From contig NZ_JAIFXZ010000015.1 in assembly GCF_021033825.1 (NCBI RefSeq), positions 43,350 to 107,349 of the forward strand: a stretch of 64,000 nt of DNA. Direction: 5' to 3'. Made by a program: the position numbers and the translations under genes. The notes under the pieces were generated by a model, which saw nothing but the letters and a program-made list of their open reading frames with translations, searched no databases and was not told where the DNA came from. This DNA is from Dietzia aurantiaca (GTDB lineage: Bacteria > Actinomycetota > Actinomycetes > Mycobacteriales > Mycobacteriaceae). The stretch's first letter is position 1. Every line of letters begins with the position of its first letter. This document shows positions 55,581 through 63,976 of the stretch, in pieces.

Positions 55581-56642
55581 ATGACCGAAACCCCACAGCT
55601 GGGCTCCTTCGTTCGCGAACTCAGGATCGCGGAGGTGATCGAGGAGACCACGGACGCCAAGTCCATCGTCTTCGACGTCCCCGCTGGTTCGGAGGCGGAC
55701 TTCCGGTACACGCCGGGCCAGTTCCTCACCCTGCGCATCCCGAGCGACCAGACCGGATCCGTGGCCCGCTGCTACTCGCTGTCGAGCTCGCCCACCGAGG
55801 ACTCGCAGCTCAAGGTGACGGTCAAGCGGACGGTCGACGGCTACGGCTCGAACTGGCTGTGCGACAACGCCGCAGCCGGCATGGACATGCACGTCCTGGC
55901 CCCGTCCGGCATCTTCACCCCCAAGAATCTCGACCAGGACTTCATCCTGCTGGCGGCCGGCTCGGGCATCACCCCGGTCATGTCCATCCTCCGGTCCGCG
56001 ATCGCGCAGGGCACCGGCCACATCGTCATGGTGTACGCCAACCGCGACGAGAGCTCGGTGATCTTCAAGGACGAGCTGCAGAGGCTCCAGCGGGAGCACC
56101 CGGACCGTCTCACGGTGGTCCACTGGCTCGAGTCGGTCTCCGGCATCCCCACCGCCGAGATGATCGGCAACGTCCTGCAGCCGGTGGCCGCCAAGCGCCA
56201 CTCCTACATCTGCGGACCGGCCCCGTTCATGGAGACCGTCAAGGACGGCCTGCGCCGCTCGGGCGCCGACATGCACCTCATCCACACCGAGGTGTTCTCC
56301 TCGATCGAGGGCGACCCGTTCGCCGAGATCGTCATCGACGACACCCCGCCCGAAGACGGCGCCGGGCCCGCCACCGCGATCGTGGAACTCGACGACGAGA
56401 TCCACGAGGTCGACTGGCCGCGCAACACTCCGCTCCTGGACGTACTTCTCGCCAAGGGCATCAAGGCGCCGTTCTCGTGCCGCAAGGGCGAGTGCTCGGC
56501 ATGTGCCTGCATCCTCAAGTCGGGCGAGGTCGAGATGATCCACAACGGCATCCTCGACCCCGAGGAGGTCGACGAGGGCTACGTCCTCAGCTGCCAACTG
56601 CTGCCCAAGACCGACCGCGTCGAGGTCTCCTACTCCGACTGA
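55581..56642 (+). CDS. kshB: 3-ketosteroid 9alpha-hydroxylase reductase KshB
   Basis: A 353-aa class IA oxygenase reductase. FAD site VARCYSLSSSP near 61-71; NAD site LLAAGSGITPVMSILRSAI near 125-143; plant-type [2Fe-2S] Cys300, 305, 308, 338 (CX4CX2CX29C). It passes electrons from NADH to KshA. Here kshA and kshB are almost adjacent, whereas in M. tuberculosis they are far apart (Rv3526, Rv3571). ATG 55581. Confidence 0.9.
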   Translation: MTETPQLGSFVRELRIAEVIEETTDAKSIVFDVPAGSEADFRYTPGQFLTLRIPSDQTGSVARCYSLSSSPTEDSQLKVTVKRTVDGYGSNWLCDNAAAGMDMHVLAPSGIFTPKNLDQDFILLAAGSGITPVMSILRSAIAQGTGHIVMVYANRDESSVIFKDELQRLQREHPDRLTVVHWLESVSGIPTAEMIGNVLQPVAAKRHSYICGPAPFMETVKDGLRRSGADMHLIHTEVFSSIEGDPFAEIVIDDTPPEDGAGPATAIVELDDEIHEVDWPRNTPLLDVLLAKGIKAPFSCRKGECSACACILKSGEVEMIHNGILDPEEVDEGYVLSCQLLPKTDRVEVSYSD

Positions 56643-56669
56643 CCCCGGTGGGGTGACAGACTCAGGTGC

Positions 56670-57191
56670 GTGAGTCGCCCCGCCATCGTCTACACCTCCA
56701 AGTACGGCTCCACTCGTCAGTACGCCCTTGCGCTCGCCGAGCGCCTGGGCACACCGGCGGTGGAGCTGTCCTCGTTCGACGCCTCCCACCGGCCGGACCC
56801 GTTGATCGTCCTCGCGCCCGTGTACGCGACGCGCATCATGGGTCGGAGACGGCTCATCCGGGCGATCCGGTCGGCTCCGGGACGCGTGGCTCTCGTCGTC
56901 GTCGCCCTCTCCCCCGCCCGTGACCCGGGGCGCGGCGACCTCGCCGCGAAACTCGTCGCCGCGTCCCACCGCGTCGTCACGACCTTCCACCTGCGCGGCG
57001 ACCTCGACCCGGCGCGTCTCACCTGGCCAGACCGCGTGTTGATGGCCGCGCTGCGCCGATCGCTGCGCCGCACCCCTGACGCGCCCGCCGCGCGGATGCT
57101 GCTGCCGGCGCGACGCCTCGAGCAGGTCGACGAGACCACCCTCGATCCCGTCGTGGCCTGGGCCTCCGGCCCGGCTGCGGTCGATCCGTGA
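56670..57191 (+). CDS. flavodoxin-domain protein
   Basis: A 173-aa protein with a flavodoxin-like start: AIVYTSKYGSTRQYALALAERLG gives the FMN phosphate loop T-S-K-Y-G-S-T, then LIVLAPVYATRIMGRRRLIRAI. It resembles the HemG/flavodoxin_5 group. The second half is Arg/Ala-rich and atypical. GTG start at 56670, 27 bases after kshB. It may be an electron carrier for KshB-linked chemistry or unrelated. Confidence 0.65.
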   Translation: MSRPAIVYTSKYGSTRQYALALAERLGTPAVELSSFDASHRPDPLIVLAPVYATRIMGRRRLIRAIRSAPGRVALVVVALSPARDPGRGDLAAKLVAASHRVVTTFHLRGDLDPARLTWPDRVLMAALRRSLRRTPDAPAARMLLPARRLEQVDETTLDPVVAWASGPAAVDP

Positions 57192-57199
57192 CCGCATAC

Positions 57200-57264
57200 A
57201 GCCGCGCCCCCCGGAATCAGCAGCCCGGACATATCCGGCGAGGCTGACTCTGAGGGGCGCGGCT
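57200..57264. terminator. branched bidirectional terminator
   Basis: An 11-bp outer stem (57200-57210 with 57254-57264) encloses a 43-base region with a second hairpin (ccgga/tccgg), between convergent genes. Confidence 0.6.
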
Positions 57265-57283
57265 GGGCGCTGCGGAGCGCGGA

Positions 57284-58348
57284 TCAGGCGTTCGCCTGCT
57301 CCTTCTGGATCTCCAGCGCGATGTCGATGAGCTGATCCTCCTGGCCACCGACGAGGCGACGCTCGCCGGCGCGGATGAGGATCTCGGACGACGGCACACC
57401 GTAGCGCTGCGCATGCCCCTCGGCGTGCTTGAGGAACGACGAGTAGCAGCCGGCGTAACCGAGCATCATGGCCTGGCGATCGACGACGCACTCGGTCGGC
57501 ATGAGCGGGCGTACCACGTCCTCGGCGGCGTCGGCGATCTTGAAGAAGTCGACGCCGGTGGTGATTCCGAGCTTGTCGCAGACGCCGACCAGAGCCTCGA
57601 CGGGCGTGTTGCCGGCGCCAGCGCCGAATCGGCGGGTCGAACCGTCGATCTGCTGGGCACCCGCACGGATCGCCATGATCGAGTTGCCCACGCCCACGTC
57701 GAGGTTCTCGTGGCCGTGGAAGCCGACCTGGGCGTCGTCACCGAGCTCGGCGACGAGCGCCGCGACGCGGTCGGAGACCTGGTCCATCACGAGCGCGCCG
57801 GCCGAGTCGACGATGTAGACGCACTGGCAGCCCGCATCGGCCATGATGCGCGCCTGCTTGGCCAGCACCTCGGGCGGCTGGGTGTGGCTCATCATGAGGA
57901 AGCCGACGGTCTCGAGGCCGAGCTCGCGGGCGTAGCCGAAGTGCTGGATGGAGACGTCGGCCTCAGTGCAGTGGGTGGCGACGCGGCAGATGGAACCGCC
58001 GTTGTCGCGCGCGGCGAGGATGTCGTCCTTGATTCCCAGGCCGGGCAGTGTGAGGAACGCGATCTTGGCCTGCTTGGCGGTCTCGGCCGCGGCCTTGATG
58101 AGCTCCTGGTCGTACGACTTGGCGAAGCCGTAGTTGAACGACGCGCCGCCGAGCCCGTCACCGTGGGTGACCTCGATGACGGGGACTCCCGCGCCGTCGA
58201 GGGCGCCGACGACGTTGCGGACGTCCTCGACCGAGAACTGGTGCCGCTTGTGGTGCGAGCCGTCCCGCAGCGAGGAGTCGGTGATGCGGATGTCGAGCTC
58301 GGAGCTGTACGCCCGTGCGTCGGCGTTGTAGGGGTTGGTCTTGTCCAT
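57284..58348 (-). CDS. hsaF: 4-hydroxy-2-oxovalerate aldolase HsaF
   Basis: A 354-aa HMGL-like aldolase: [21 protein letters not shown] near 22-42 (metal Asp and general-acid region), [16 protein letters not shown] near 200 (HxH metal motif), [15 protein letters not shown] near 230. With HsaG it splits hydroxy-oxo acids from rings A/B to pyruvate and an acyl-CoA. Start: GTG 58357 overlaps the hsaG stop but has its GGAG only one base away; ATG 58348 has better spacing and is used. Confidence 0.9.
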   Translation of the reverse strand: MDKTNPYNADARAYSSELDIRITDSSLRDGSHHKRHQFSVEDVRNVVGALDGAGVPVIEVTHGDGLGGASFNYGFAKSYDQELIKAAAETAKQAKIAFLTLPGLGIKDDILAARDNGGSICRVATHCTEADVSIQHFGYARELGLETVGFLMMSHTQPPEVLAKQARIMADAGCQCVYIVDSAGALVMDQVSDRVAALVAELGDDAQVGFHGHENLDVGVGNSIMAIRAGAQQIDGSTRRFGAGAGNTPVEALVGVCDKLGITTGVDFFKIADAAEDVVRPLMPTECVVDRQAMMLGYAGCYSSFLKHAEGHAQRYGVPSSEILIRAGERRLVGGQEDQLIDIALEIQKEQANA

Positions 58349-58353
58349 GGTTG

Positions 58354-59271
58354 TCACACTCCGAGCTTCGTCTTGGCGATCTCTTCGCCCACCTTCGCGG
58401 CGGCGGCGGTCATGATGTCGAGGTTCCCGGCGTACGGCGGGAGGAAGTCGCCGGCCCCCTCGACCTCGGCGAAGATCGCCACGCGTGCCATGCCGCCGGT
58501 GATCTCGGTGGGCGGGTCGAACTGCGGCTCCTGGAGAAGTCGGTAGCCGGGAACGTACTCCTGGATCTCCTTCTCGCGCTTACGGATGGCGGTGGTGATG
58601 AGGTCGTGGTCGGCGTCCTCGGGGATCGAGCAGAAGATCGTGTCTCGCATGATCATGGGCGGCTCGGCCGGGTTGAGGATGATGATCGCCTTGCCGCGCT
58701 TGGCGCCGCCGACCTGCTCGATGGCCATCTTGGTGGTCTCGGTGAACTCGTCGATGTTGGCGCGGGTGCCGGGGCCGGCCGACTCCGAGGAGACGGAGGC
58801 GACGATCTCGGCGTATTCGACCGGCACGACCGAGGAGACCGCGTGGACCATCGGGATGGTGGCCTGGCCGCCGCAGGTGACCATGTTGGTGTTGGGGGCG
58901 TCGAGGTGCTCGCGCAGGTTGGCCGGCGGGATCACCATCGGGCCGACCGCCGCGGGAGTGAGGTCGACCGCGACGATGCCGGCGGCCTCGTACTTGGGCG
59001 CGTACTCCTTGTGCACATAGGCGCTGGTGGCCTCGAACAACAGGTCGGGCTTCTCGCCGCCGGCCTCGATCGAGGCGAGCAGCTCATCGGCACCGCCGGA
59101 CATGCAGGTGAGGCCGTGCTCGGCGGCGCGCTTCATCCCCTCGGACTCGGCGTCGATGCCGATCATCCACCTGGGCTCGATGTACTCGCTGCGCTCGAGC
59201 TTGTACATGAGGTCGGTACCGATGTTGCCGGACCCCACGATCGCGGCTGTGAGCTTCTTCTTCTCCGTCAT
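58354..59271 (-). CDS. hsaG: acylating acetaldehyde/propanal dehydrogenase HsaG
   Basis: A 305-aa dehydrogenase: [21 protein letters not shown] near 9-29 (NAD site) and [19 protein letters not shown] near 121-139 with catalytic Cys. Partner of HsaF, channelling the aldehyde to acyl-CoA. The ATG at 59271 begins MTEKKK; the upstream frame is not supported. In M. tuberculosis hsaE lies directly upstream; here the upstream 76 bases lead to an HNH remnant and a mobile element, and hsaE is missing. Confidence 0.9.
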   Translation of the reverse strand: MTEKKKLTAAIVGSGNIGTDLMYKLERSEYIEPRWMIGIDAESEGMKRAAEHGLTCMSGGADELLASIEAGGEKPDLLFEATSAYVHKEYAPKYEAAGIVAVDLTPAAVGPMVIPPANLREHLDAPNTNMVTCGGQATIPMVHAVSSVVPVEYAEIVASVSSESAGPGTRANIDEFTETTKMAIEQVGGAKRGKAIIILNPAEPPMIMRDTIFCSIPEDADHDLITTAIRKREKEIQEYVPGYRLLQEPQFDPPTEITGGMARVAIFAEVEGAGDFLPPYAGNLDIMTAAAAKVGEEIAKTKLGV

Positions 59272-59347
59272 GACAGCAGTCTCGCCCGCGCGGAACCCGC
59301 GCCACAAACGAGTGTGCCGTTCAGTAGAACACCAGAGAACTGACGCT

Positions 59348-59611
59348 TCAGGCGGGTCGGTGGCGTCTGTCGGTGCCGGGTGGGTTGGTGAGGTATCCGT
59401 CGGGTGAGAAGAGTCTGTCGGCCAGGATGATGTCGACTTGTTCCTGGATGCCTTCGCGTGCCCGGGCCAGTGGGCCTTTGGGTCTGGTTCGGTGTTGGTG
59501 TCCGGTGTCGGTGGTGATGATCAGCTCGCCCAGGGGCCCGGGCCGGTAGGAGTTGGTGCCGAAGGTCTTCTCGCGGTGGTGTTTGCGGCACAGGCACACC
59601 AGGTTTCTCAT
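59348..59611 (-). pseudogene. C-terminal remnant of a 13E12/DUF222-type HNH endonuclease gene
   Basis: An 87-codon frame beginning RNLVCLCRKHHREKTF, the last part of the HNH motif found at the end of 13E12/DUF222-HNH proteins, then [17 protein letters not shown] and a Pro/Arg tail. The N-terminal 300 or more residues expected of the family are missing: an in-frame stop lies 3 codons before the ATG. The break coincides with the recombinase gene on the other side, so the gene was most likely cut by integration. The rest should lie beyond the right end of the element. Confidence 0.75.
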
Positions 59612-59630
59612 CGCCCGTTAATCTGCCCAC
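59600..59630. other. candidate attachment-site junction and leaderless promoter
   Basis: Homology to the HNH gene stops near 59609-59617, and the recombinase ATG is at 59631, so the crossover lies in this short stretch. TAATCT (59619-59624) is a good -10 (TAnnnT) 6 bases before the ATG, so the recombinase would be a leaderless transcript whose promoter sits on the attachment site. Confidence 0.5.
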
Positions 59631-61056
59631 ATGACAAAGGGGCCCCAGCGTGTGGCGATCTATGCACGGATCAGCAGCGATACCGAGGGCAAGGGCGCGG
59701 GTGTGAACCGGCAGCTCCAGGACTGCCACGAGCTGGCCCAGCAGCTGGGCTGGGGTGTGGCGGGCGAGTACATCGACAACGATGTGTCTGCATACTCCGG
59801 CCGCAGGCGGCCGGAGTACGAGCGACTACTCACCGATATCGCCGACGGTGCTGTGGACGGGTTGTTGGTGTGGCACCAGGATCGGCTACATCGTCGCCCT
59901 GTGGAGTTGGAGCAGTTCTTCCAAGTGATCGACGCCGCGGGGATCGCCACCCATGTGCGTACGGTGACGGGCAACTCGGACTTCGGTACCGGGGACGGGA
60001 TCTTCACCGCCCGCATCGTAGGCGCGGTGGCAGCGAAGGAATCCGCTGACAAGAGTCGCCGTGTGGCGCGGAAGGCCCAGGAGCGGGCCGCCGCGGGCAT
60101 CCCGCAGAAGTCTGGCCGCCGCCCCTTTTGGCTACGAGGCGGATCACCTCACTGTCTGCGAGGACGAAGCGGCGATCTACCGGCAGGTGGTCGTCCGGTT
60201 CCTGGCTGGGGAATCGGTGAGGTCGCTGACGGTGTGGCTGAACGAGACGCAGGTGCCCACGGTCACCGGGGGCACGTGGCACACCTCGACCGTGAGGAAC
60301 ATCCTCAAGAGCCCGAGGTATGCCGGTCTGATCACTCACCGTGGGCAGGTGGTCGGCCCGGGCGTGTGGGAGGCGATCATCAGCGAGAATGATCACCGTC
60401 GGCTGTTGTCCAGGTTCGAGCTGGCTAAGACAAGTGGACGCCGCGCTCCTCAGCGTTACCTGCTGTCGGCACTGTTGAAGTGTGGCAAGTGTGGCAACGG
60501 CCTGTACTCCAGCGTGCGCCACGACACCAGGCGCGGCACGGTCTCACGCCGCTATGTCTGCATGGCAGGACCCGATCACGGCGGCTGCGGCAAGTTGACG
60601 GTGGTCGCCGACCCATTGGAGCGATTGATCGCCGATGCGGTGCTGTTCAGGCTCGACACCCCCGAGTTGGCCGACCACCTCGCTGGCCGGTCGAACGCAG
60701 ACGAGCGGATCAAGGAACTGGCCCAGGTGGTCGAGCGCGCCCAGGCGCAGCTAGACGAGTTGTCGCTGGCGTACGGCAACGGGGAGATCATTATGCGGGA
60801 GTGGCAGTTGGCCCGGCAGGCACCCGAGTCGCGGTTGGCGCGCGCGCAGCGGCAGATCGCCGCCGCCTCCGGAAACAGTGCTCTGTCGGGGCTGGTGGGT
60901 AGCGGCAGCGAGCTGGCAAAGGCGTGGAGCGGGTTGAACCTGTCGCGGCAGGTAGCGATCGTGCGGGCACTGGTCGAACATGTCGTGATCGCGCCTGTGA
61001 CGAGGCGTTCCCGGGAGTTTGACCCGTCCCGCGTGAGCGTCGTGTGGCGGAACTGA
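59631..61056 (+). pseudogene. large serine recombinase, split by +1 frameshift
   Basis: Two overlapping frames together give one recombinase. Part 1 holds the resolvase domain (VAIYARISSDTEG with catalytic Ser15, DGLLVWHQDRLHRRP, AAKESADKSRRVARKA). Part 2 continues with the recombinase domain (FGYEADHLTVCEDEAAIYR, TWHTSTVRNILKSPRYAGL), a zinc ribbon (LLKCGKCGNGLYS ... VCMAGPDHGGCGKL) and a coiled coil (near 60715-60850). The join is at ccccttttgg (60122-60131): four T where three would keep GRRPFGYE in frame. Either an inactive gene, a sequencing error or frameshifting. Confidence 0.85.
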
Positions 61057-61107
61057 CGGAGGCCGGGCCGGCGGGGTGCGGCTGCCGGGCTTCGCTCGGG
61101 CTTGCCG

Positions 61108-61251
61108 CTACCCTCCGGCCTTGACCCCGAGCAGTACGCCCACCTGCCGGATCGCGGAGGGATGGGTGACCTTCACGGGCACTCCTTGTTCCTGACACGA
61201 TGCCGTGACCCATGCGGCCAGTTCCTCGCGTGTGAAGTTGCTCAGTCCCAT
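61108..61251 (-). CDS. 47-aa protein coupled to rep
   Basis: ATG at 61251, stop at 61108; the sequence starts MGLSNFTREELAAWVTASC and continues with EQGVPVKVTHPSAIRQVGVLL. It overlaps the rep stop (61242) by 10 bases, typical of coupled genes, and its composition is protein-like (helical N-terminus, no low complexity). Too short for usual gene callers. Possibly a small DNA-binding or copy-control protein of the element; I do not recognise a family with confidence. Confidence 0.6.
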   Translation of the reverse strand: MGLSNFTREELAAWVTASCQEQGVPVKVTHPSAIRQVGVLLGVKAGG

Positions 61252-62015
61252 GCGAACCACACCGCCGGCGGTCCCTGCCAATCAGCAGTCTCGTCAGAGG
61301 ACCAGGACTCAGCCGGCGCGCGCCCCATCTTCTCCACCGCCAGGCCGAGAACCTCAACCGGGGACCTCCCGGATAATCGTATGGCGGGAGGCTGGAATCC
61401 CTGAGCGACCTCGTACCGGTGGAGCCGCATCGAGCGAGACAACTCATCCTCACCGAAGGACTTCGTCACGTACTTCGACAGATACCCTGCCGCTACCCGG
61501 GCCTCGGTCAGGGAGGTCGAACCGACCGGCAAATCGGATAGACGTTTGATGTGGACGAACCCGTGAGGCCACGCAGTCTGGATGTGATGGCGGGCCGTGT
61601 ACTGGCCGATCGCAAAGTGCGCGTGCATCCCGTGGTCGGTTTTGTGCCATTCCGGCACCCACACGTACGGGAACGCCCCACGGCCCGTTGACGTGCGTAA
61701 AGCACGGAAGAACTGGCCGATGTGAGTGCGCAACGCAGCTGGGTCGTGGCAGCCCTGCCCACGGTAGGTGAGCGTGCCCAGACGGTTCAAGCGATGCACG
61801 GTGCAGTAGCGGCGCACCTTACCGCGAGCACGTCGGGCAGCCTCGGCCCGGGACCGTTCGGGATCGGCTGCGGGAGTGCCCGGTATCCAGCTCGAACGCT
61901 TCGGCCTGTACGACGGGACGAAGGATCCTCCCGCTTCACCGTCGGTTGGGTACAGGGTGAGCCACCATCCGGCATCAGGACGAGCCAAGACAGCCAACGG
62001 ATTGGCAGACGACAT
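61242..62015 (-). CDS. rolling-circle replication initiator (HUH Rep)
   Basis: A 257-aa protein. The HUH-type metal motif is seen as DHGMHAHFAIGQYT near 131-144, preceded by LGTLTYRG near 79 (motif 1) and followed by AAGYLSKYVTKSF near 176-188, where Tyr residues spaced as YxxxY could be the nicking tyrosine. Such Reps nick a double-strand origin to start rolling-circle replication of plasmids, satellites or single-strand phages. ATG 62015 with AAGGA upstream. The origin is probably nearby (see 62271). Confidence 0.75.
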   Translation of the reverse strand: MSSANPLAVLARPDAGWWLTLYPTDGEAGGSFVPSYRPKRSSWIPGTPAADPERSRAEAARRARGKVRRYCTVHRLNRLGTLTYRGQGCHDPAALRTHIGQFFRALRTSTGRGAFPYVWVPEWHKTDHGMHAHFAIGQYTARHHIQTAWPHGFVHIKRLSDLPVGSTSLTEARVAAGYLSKYVTKSFGEDELSRSMRLHRYEVAQGFQPPAIRLSGRSPVEVLGLAVEKMGRAPAESWSSDETADWQGPPAVWFAWD

Positions 62016-62379
62016 TGAGAGCGGAGTCCTTCATACGATCTGAACCCGCGTCAATGTCGTTTAGTGTCCCGGTCGGCATACCGGGTCCTGCCGCTCAGCC
62101 TCAAGGAATCAGATTCGTGTGGGTCGCACGGGCGACCCGGCGGGGGAGACACGTCCCAGGGCTGAGACCAGAACGGCTACCGCACACGATCATGCCCCGC
62201 GGCCCTACCCGGCGCAAGGTTTCGACGAGAAACACGCCGCCTTCGCCGGTGAACGCTCGTGCACAGGCCCCGAGTTTCGTTGCTAATTCGAGTTTCGTTG
62301 CTAATTCAAGTGAAGGAGCGCCCTGCGCGCCAGACGAGGCACACGACCCGGTGCGGCGCCGAGCGCCTCGGCCGAAAGC
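62016..62379. other. rep upstream region, candidate origin
   Basis: These 364 bases separate the ATPase stop from the rep start, both on the minus strand. They hold a perfect tandem 18-bp duplication and no supported gene; a 122-codon plus-strand frame here is Arg/Pro-rich and spurious. Confidence 0.45.
62271..62306. repeat. two tandem 18-bp repeats (iteron-like)
   Basis: cgagtttcgttgctaatt occurs at 62271-62288 and again directly at 62289-62306, identical. AT-richer than its surroundings and 256 bases upstream of rep, so a Rep-binding site or unwinding element is plausible. Confidence 0.6.
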
Positions 62380-63819
62380 CTAGTCGCGCCACTTCCGGTT
62401 CCAGGCTCTCGTCAACGCGTCATGGAGCATGAACTGGTAGCGGACTGTAAAGCCGCCTCCAGAGATCCTTCGAAACACGAAGTCCGTGTATCCGTTGTGG
62501 TGGATCCCGATCCCGCCAGTCTCGAACATCTGGCGAAGCAGTTGCTTGATCTCGGGAGGCTCTAGATCGCCCTTCAGCTCTGAGACGAGGTATTCGAAGT
62601 CGAAGAGACGACTGGGGGCGACCCGGAGAGCGTCCTTGAAGCTTGCAAGTTGCCGGGCGCTTGCTGCCGGAAGGATCCCGGCCAGATTGTCAAAGATCTC
62701 TCCGACGAAATACTCCTGCGTGTAAGCCTCTACCGACCTCTTGGCATTCTCGCCCGGCACCGCCTTGTTCCCCTTGTACCCACGCTGCAAGTACGCCATG
62801 AGCGCGACAACATCTCTTGGAAGGAGGCGAGTGTTCTCCAGTAGGTAGGTCGGCAGGTCTGTGTGAGGGCCGATCTGAATCGGGGCCGAGAGGTACTGGG
62901 TGACGATGTTCTTAACCTCCGGGCGGCGGACGGCAGCCTTCTTCGTCAGCAGATGCCAGAGGCGGTTCTCTCTTCCGATGCCGTGGGCGTGCCAGTCAAG
63001 GTAGACAGAGTGCGGCTTCAGTTTGTTCATCTCGGGGCCAGGGAGAACATCGAAGATGTCGGATCGCATGGCCACGACGAGGCACACCGGGAGGCCGCAG
63101 CCGCGCAACTCCCGGTTCAAGACGTGGAGTGCCTGCATGAGCCCCGCTAGGGACGTCCATTCGTCGTTGGCTTCGAAGAAGAACGTATCGAGCCCGTCGA
63201 GCGCGATCACATGGTGATGATCCGTCTGAGTGGTCGCAATCTGACGCCGAATATACGCGCTGACCTCAAGTGGCGTAACCGACGCTGCATCGTCCTCGAA
63301 CTCAGCAGAGAAGACCTTGATGTCGAACTTGATCTTGGCCTTGGCCCACCGCGAAACCTTGCCCAGCCAGTCGTCCGAAAGCAGACCCGACTGCACGAGT
63401 CCCTTGTGCATATCCTGGAATTCCTTGGGTGCTCGTAGTGACTCATCCGCTGCGAGCGACTCGACGATACGAAGGAGCAGGAGGAACTCCCATGCGGATT
63501 GCGCCCGGGATGCACCGGCGGTCTGGCCGGTATCGATATTCGCAACATCGTTCACCGGGAACCCGCTCAACGGCCAACTCGTGAAGAAGCGGTCGTACCG
63601 GTCCTGCCAGCGAAGACGAAGATGCTCGAGAACGGCAGACTTCCCAGAGCCTTTCGGCCCAAGCAACAGCCACACCTGCTGCGCTTCGATCCCGTAGGCG
63701 GCCTCGCGGTAGTCATAGAAGCCTTCTACAAGAAGCTCTGGCGTTTCGACCGCCTCCTGTGACGCATCGAGCTGTCCGAAATGCAACTCATGAAAGGGCG
63801 GCAGTGAAGGCGCGTTCAT
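62380..63819 (-). CDS. P-loop ATPase, possible defence protein
   Basis: A 479-aa P-loop NTPase: Walker A LLLGPKGSGKSAVLEHL near 51-67, Walker B HHHVIALDGLDTFFFEAND near 196-214, then an arginine-containing AMRSDIFDVLPGPEMNKLKP near 240. The middle and C-terminal parts are helical, ending in a winged-helix-like stretch (ETGGIGIHHNGYTDFVFRRI). It resembles the Sll1717-type P-loop ATPases found in mobile and defence islands. It stands alone, with no nuclease or methylase beside it in this window. Encoded on the element, so cargo is likely. Role unproven. Confidence 0.65.
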   Translation of the reverse strand: MNAPSLPPFHELHFGQLDASQEAVETPELLVEGFYDYREAAYGIEAQQVWLLLGPKGSGKSAVLEHLRLRWQDRYDRFFTSWPLSGFPVNDVANIDTGQTAGASRAQSAWEFLLLLRIVESLAADESLRAPKEFQDMHKGLVQSGLLSDDWLGKVSRWAKAKIKFDIKVFSAEFEDDAASVTPLEVSAYIRRQIATTQTDHHHVIALDGLDTFFFEANDEWTSLAGLMQALHVLNRELRGCGLPVCLVVAMRSDIFDVLPGPEMNKLKPHSVYLDWHAHGIGRENRLWHLLTKKAAVRRPEVKNIVTQYLSAPIQIGPHTDLPTYLLENTRLLPRDVVALMAYLQRGYKGNKAVPGENAKRSVEAYTQEYFVGEIFDNLAGILPAASARQLASFKDALRVAPSRLFDFEYLVSELKGDLEPPEIKQLLRQMFETGGIGIHHNGYTDFVFRRISGGGFTVRYQFMLHDALTRAWNRKWRD

Positions 63820-63976
63820 GGCCCTGAGAGTAGCGGTCCCGGGAGTGGGTGAATTACCAACTTGTCAGGTTCCACTCCAGGGTCGGCCCGCCCAACTCCG
63901 GGGTGGCCCGGTCGAACGCGATCTGAACCGCCCCAGGTTTCCCGCCGCCTCCTTTTGAGTCGAGGAGGATGGCTGT

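Noticed and set aside
59319..59330. KstR-like half site upstream of hsaG (gttcagtagaac)
   Set aside because: Half-sites point outward and do not fit TnnAACnnGTTnnA.
62015..62383. Plus-strand 122-codon frame upstream of rep
   Set aside because: Arg/Pro-rich, includes the tandem 18-bp repeat as sequence duplication, no ribosome site.
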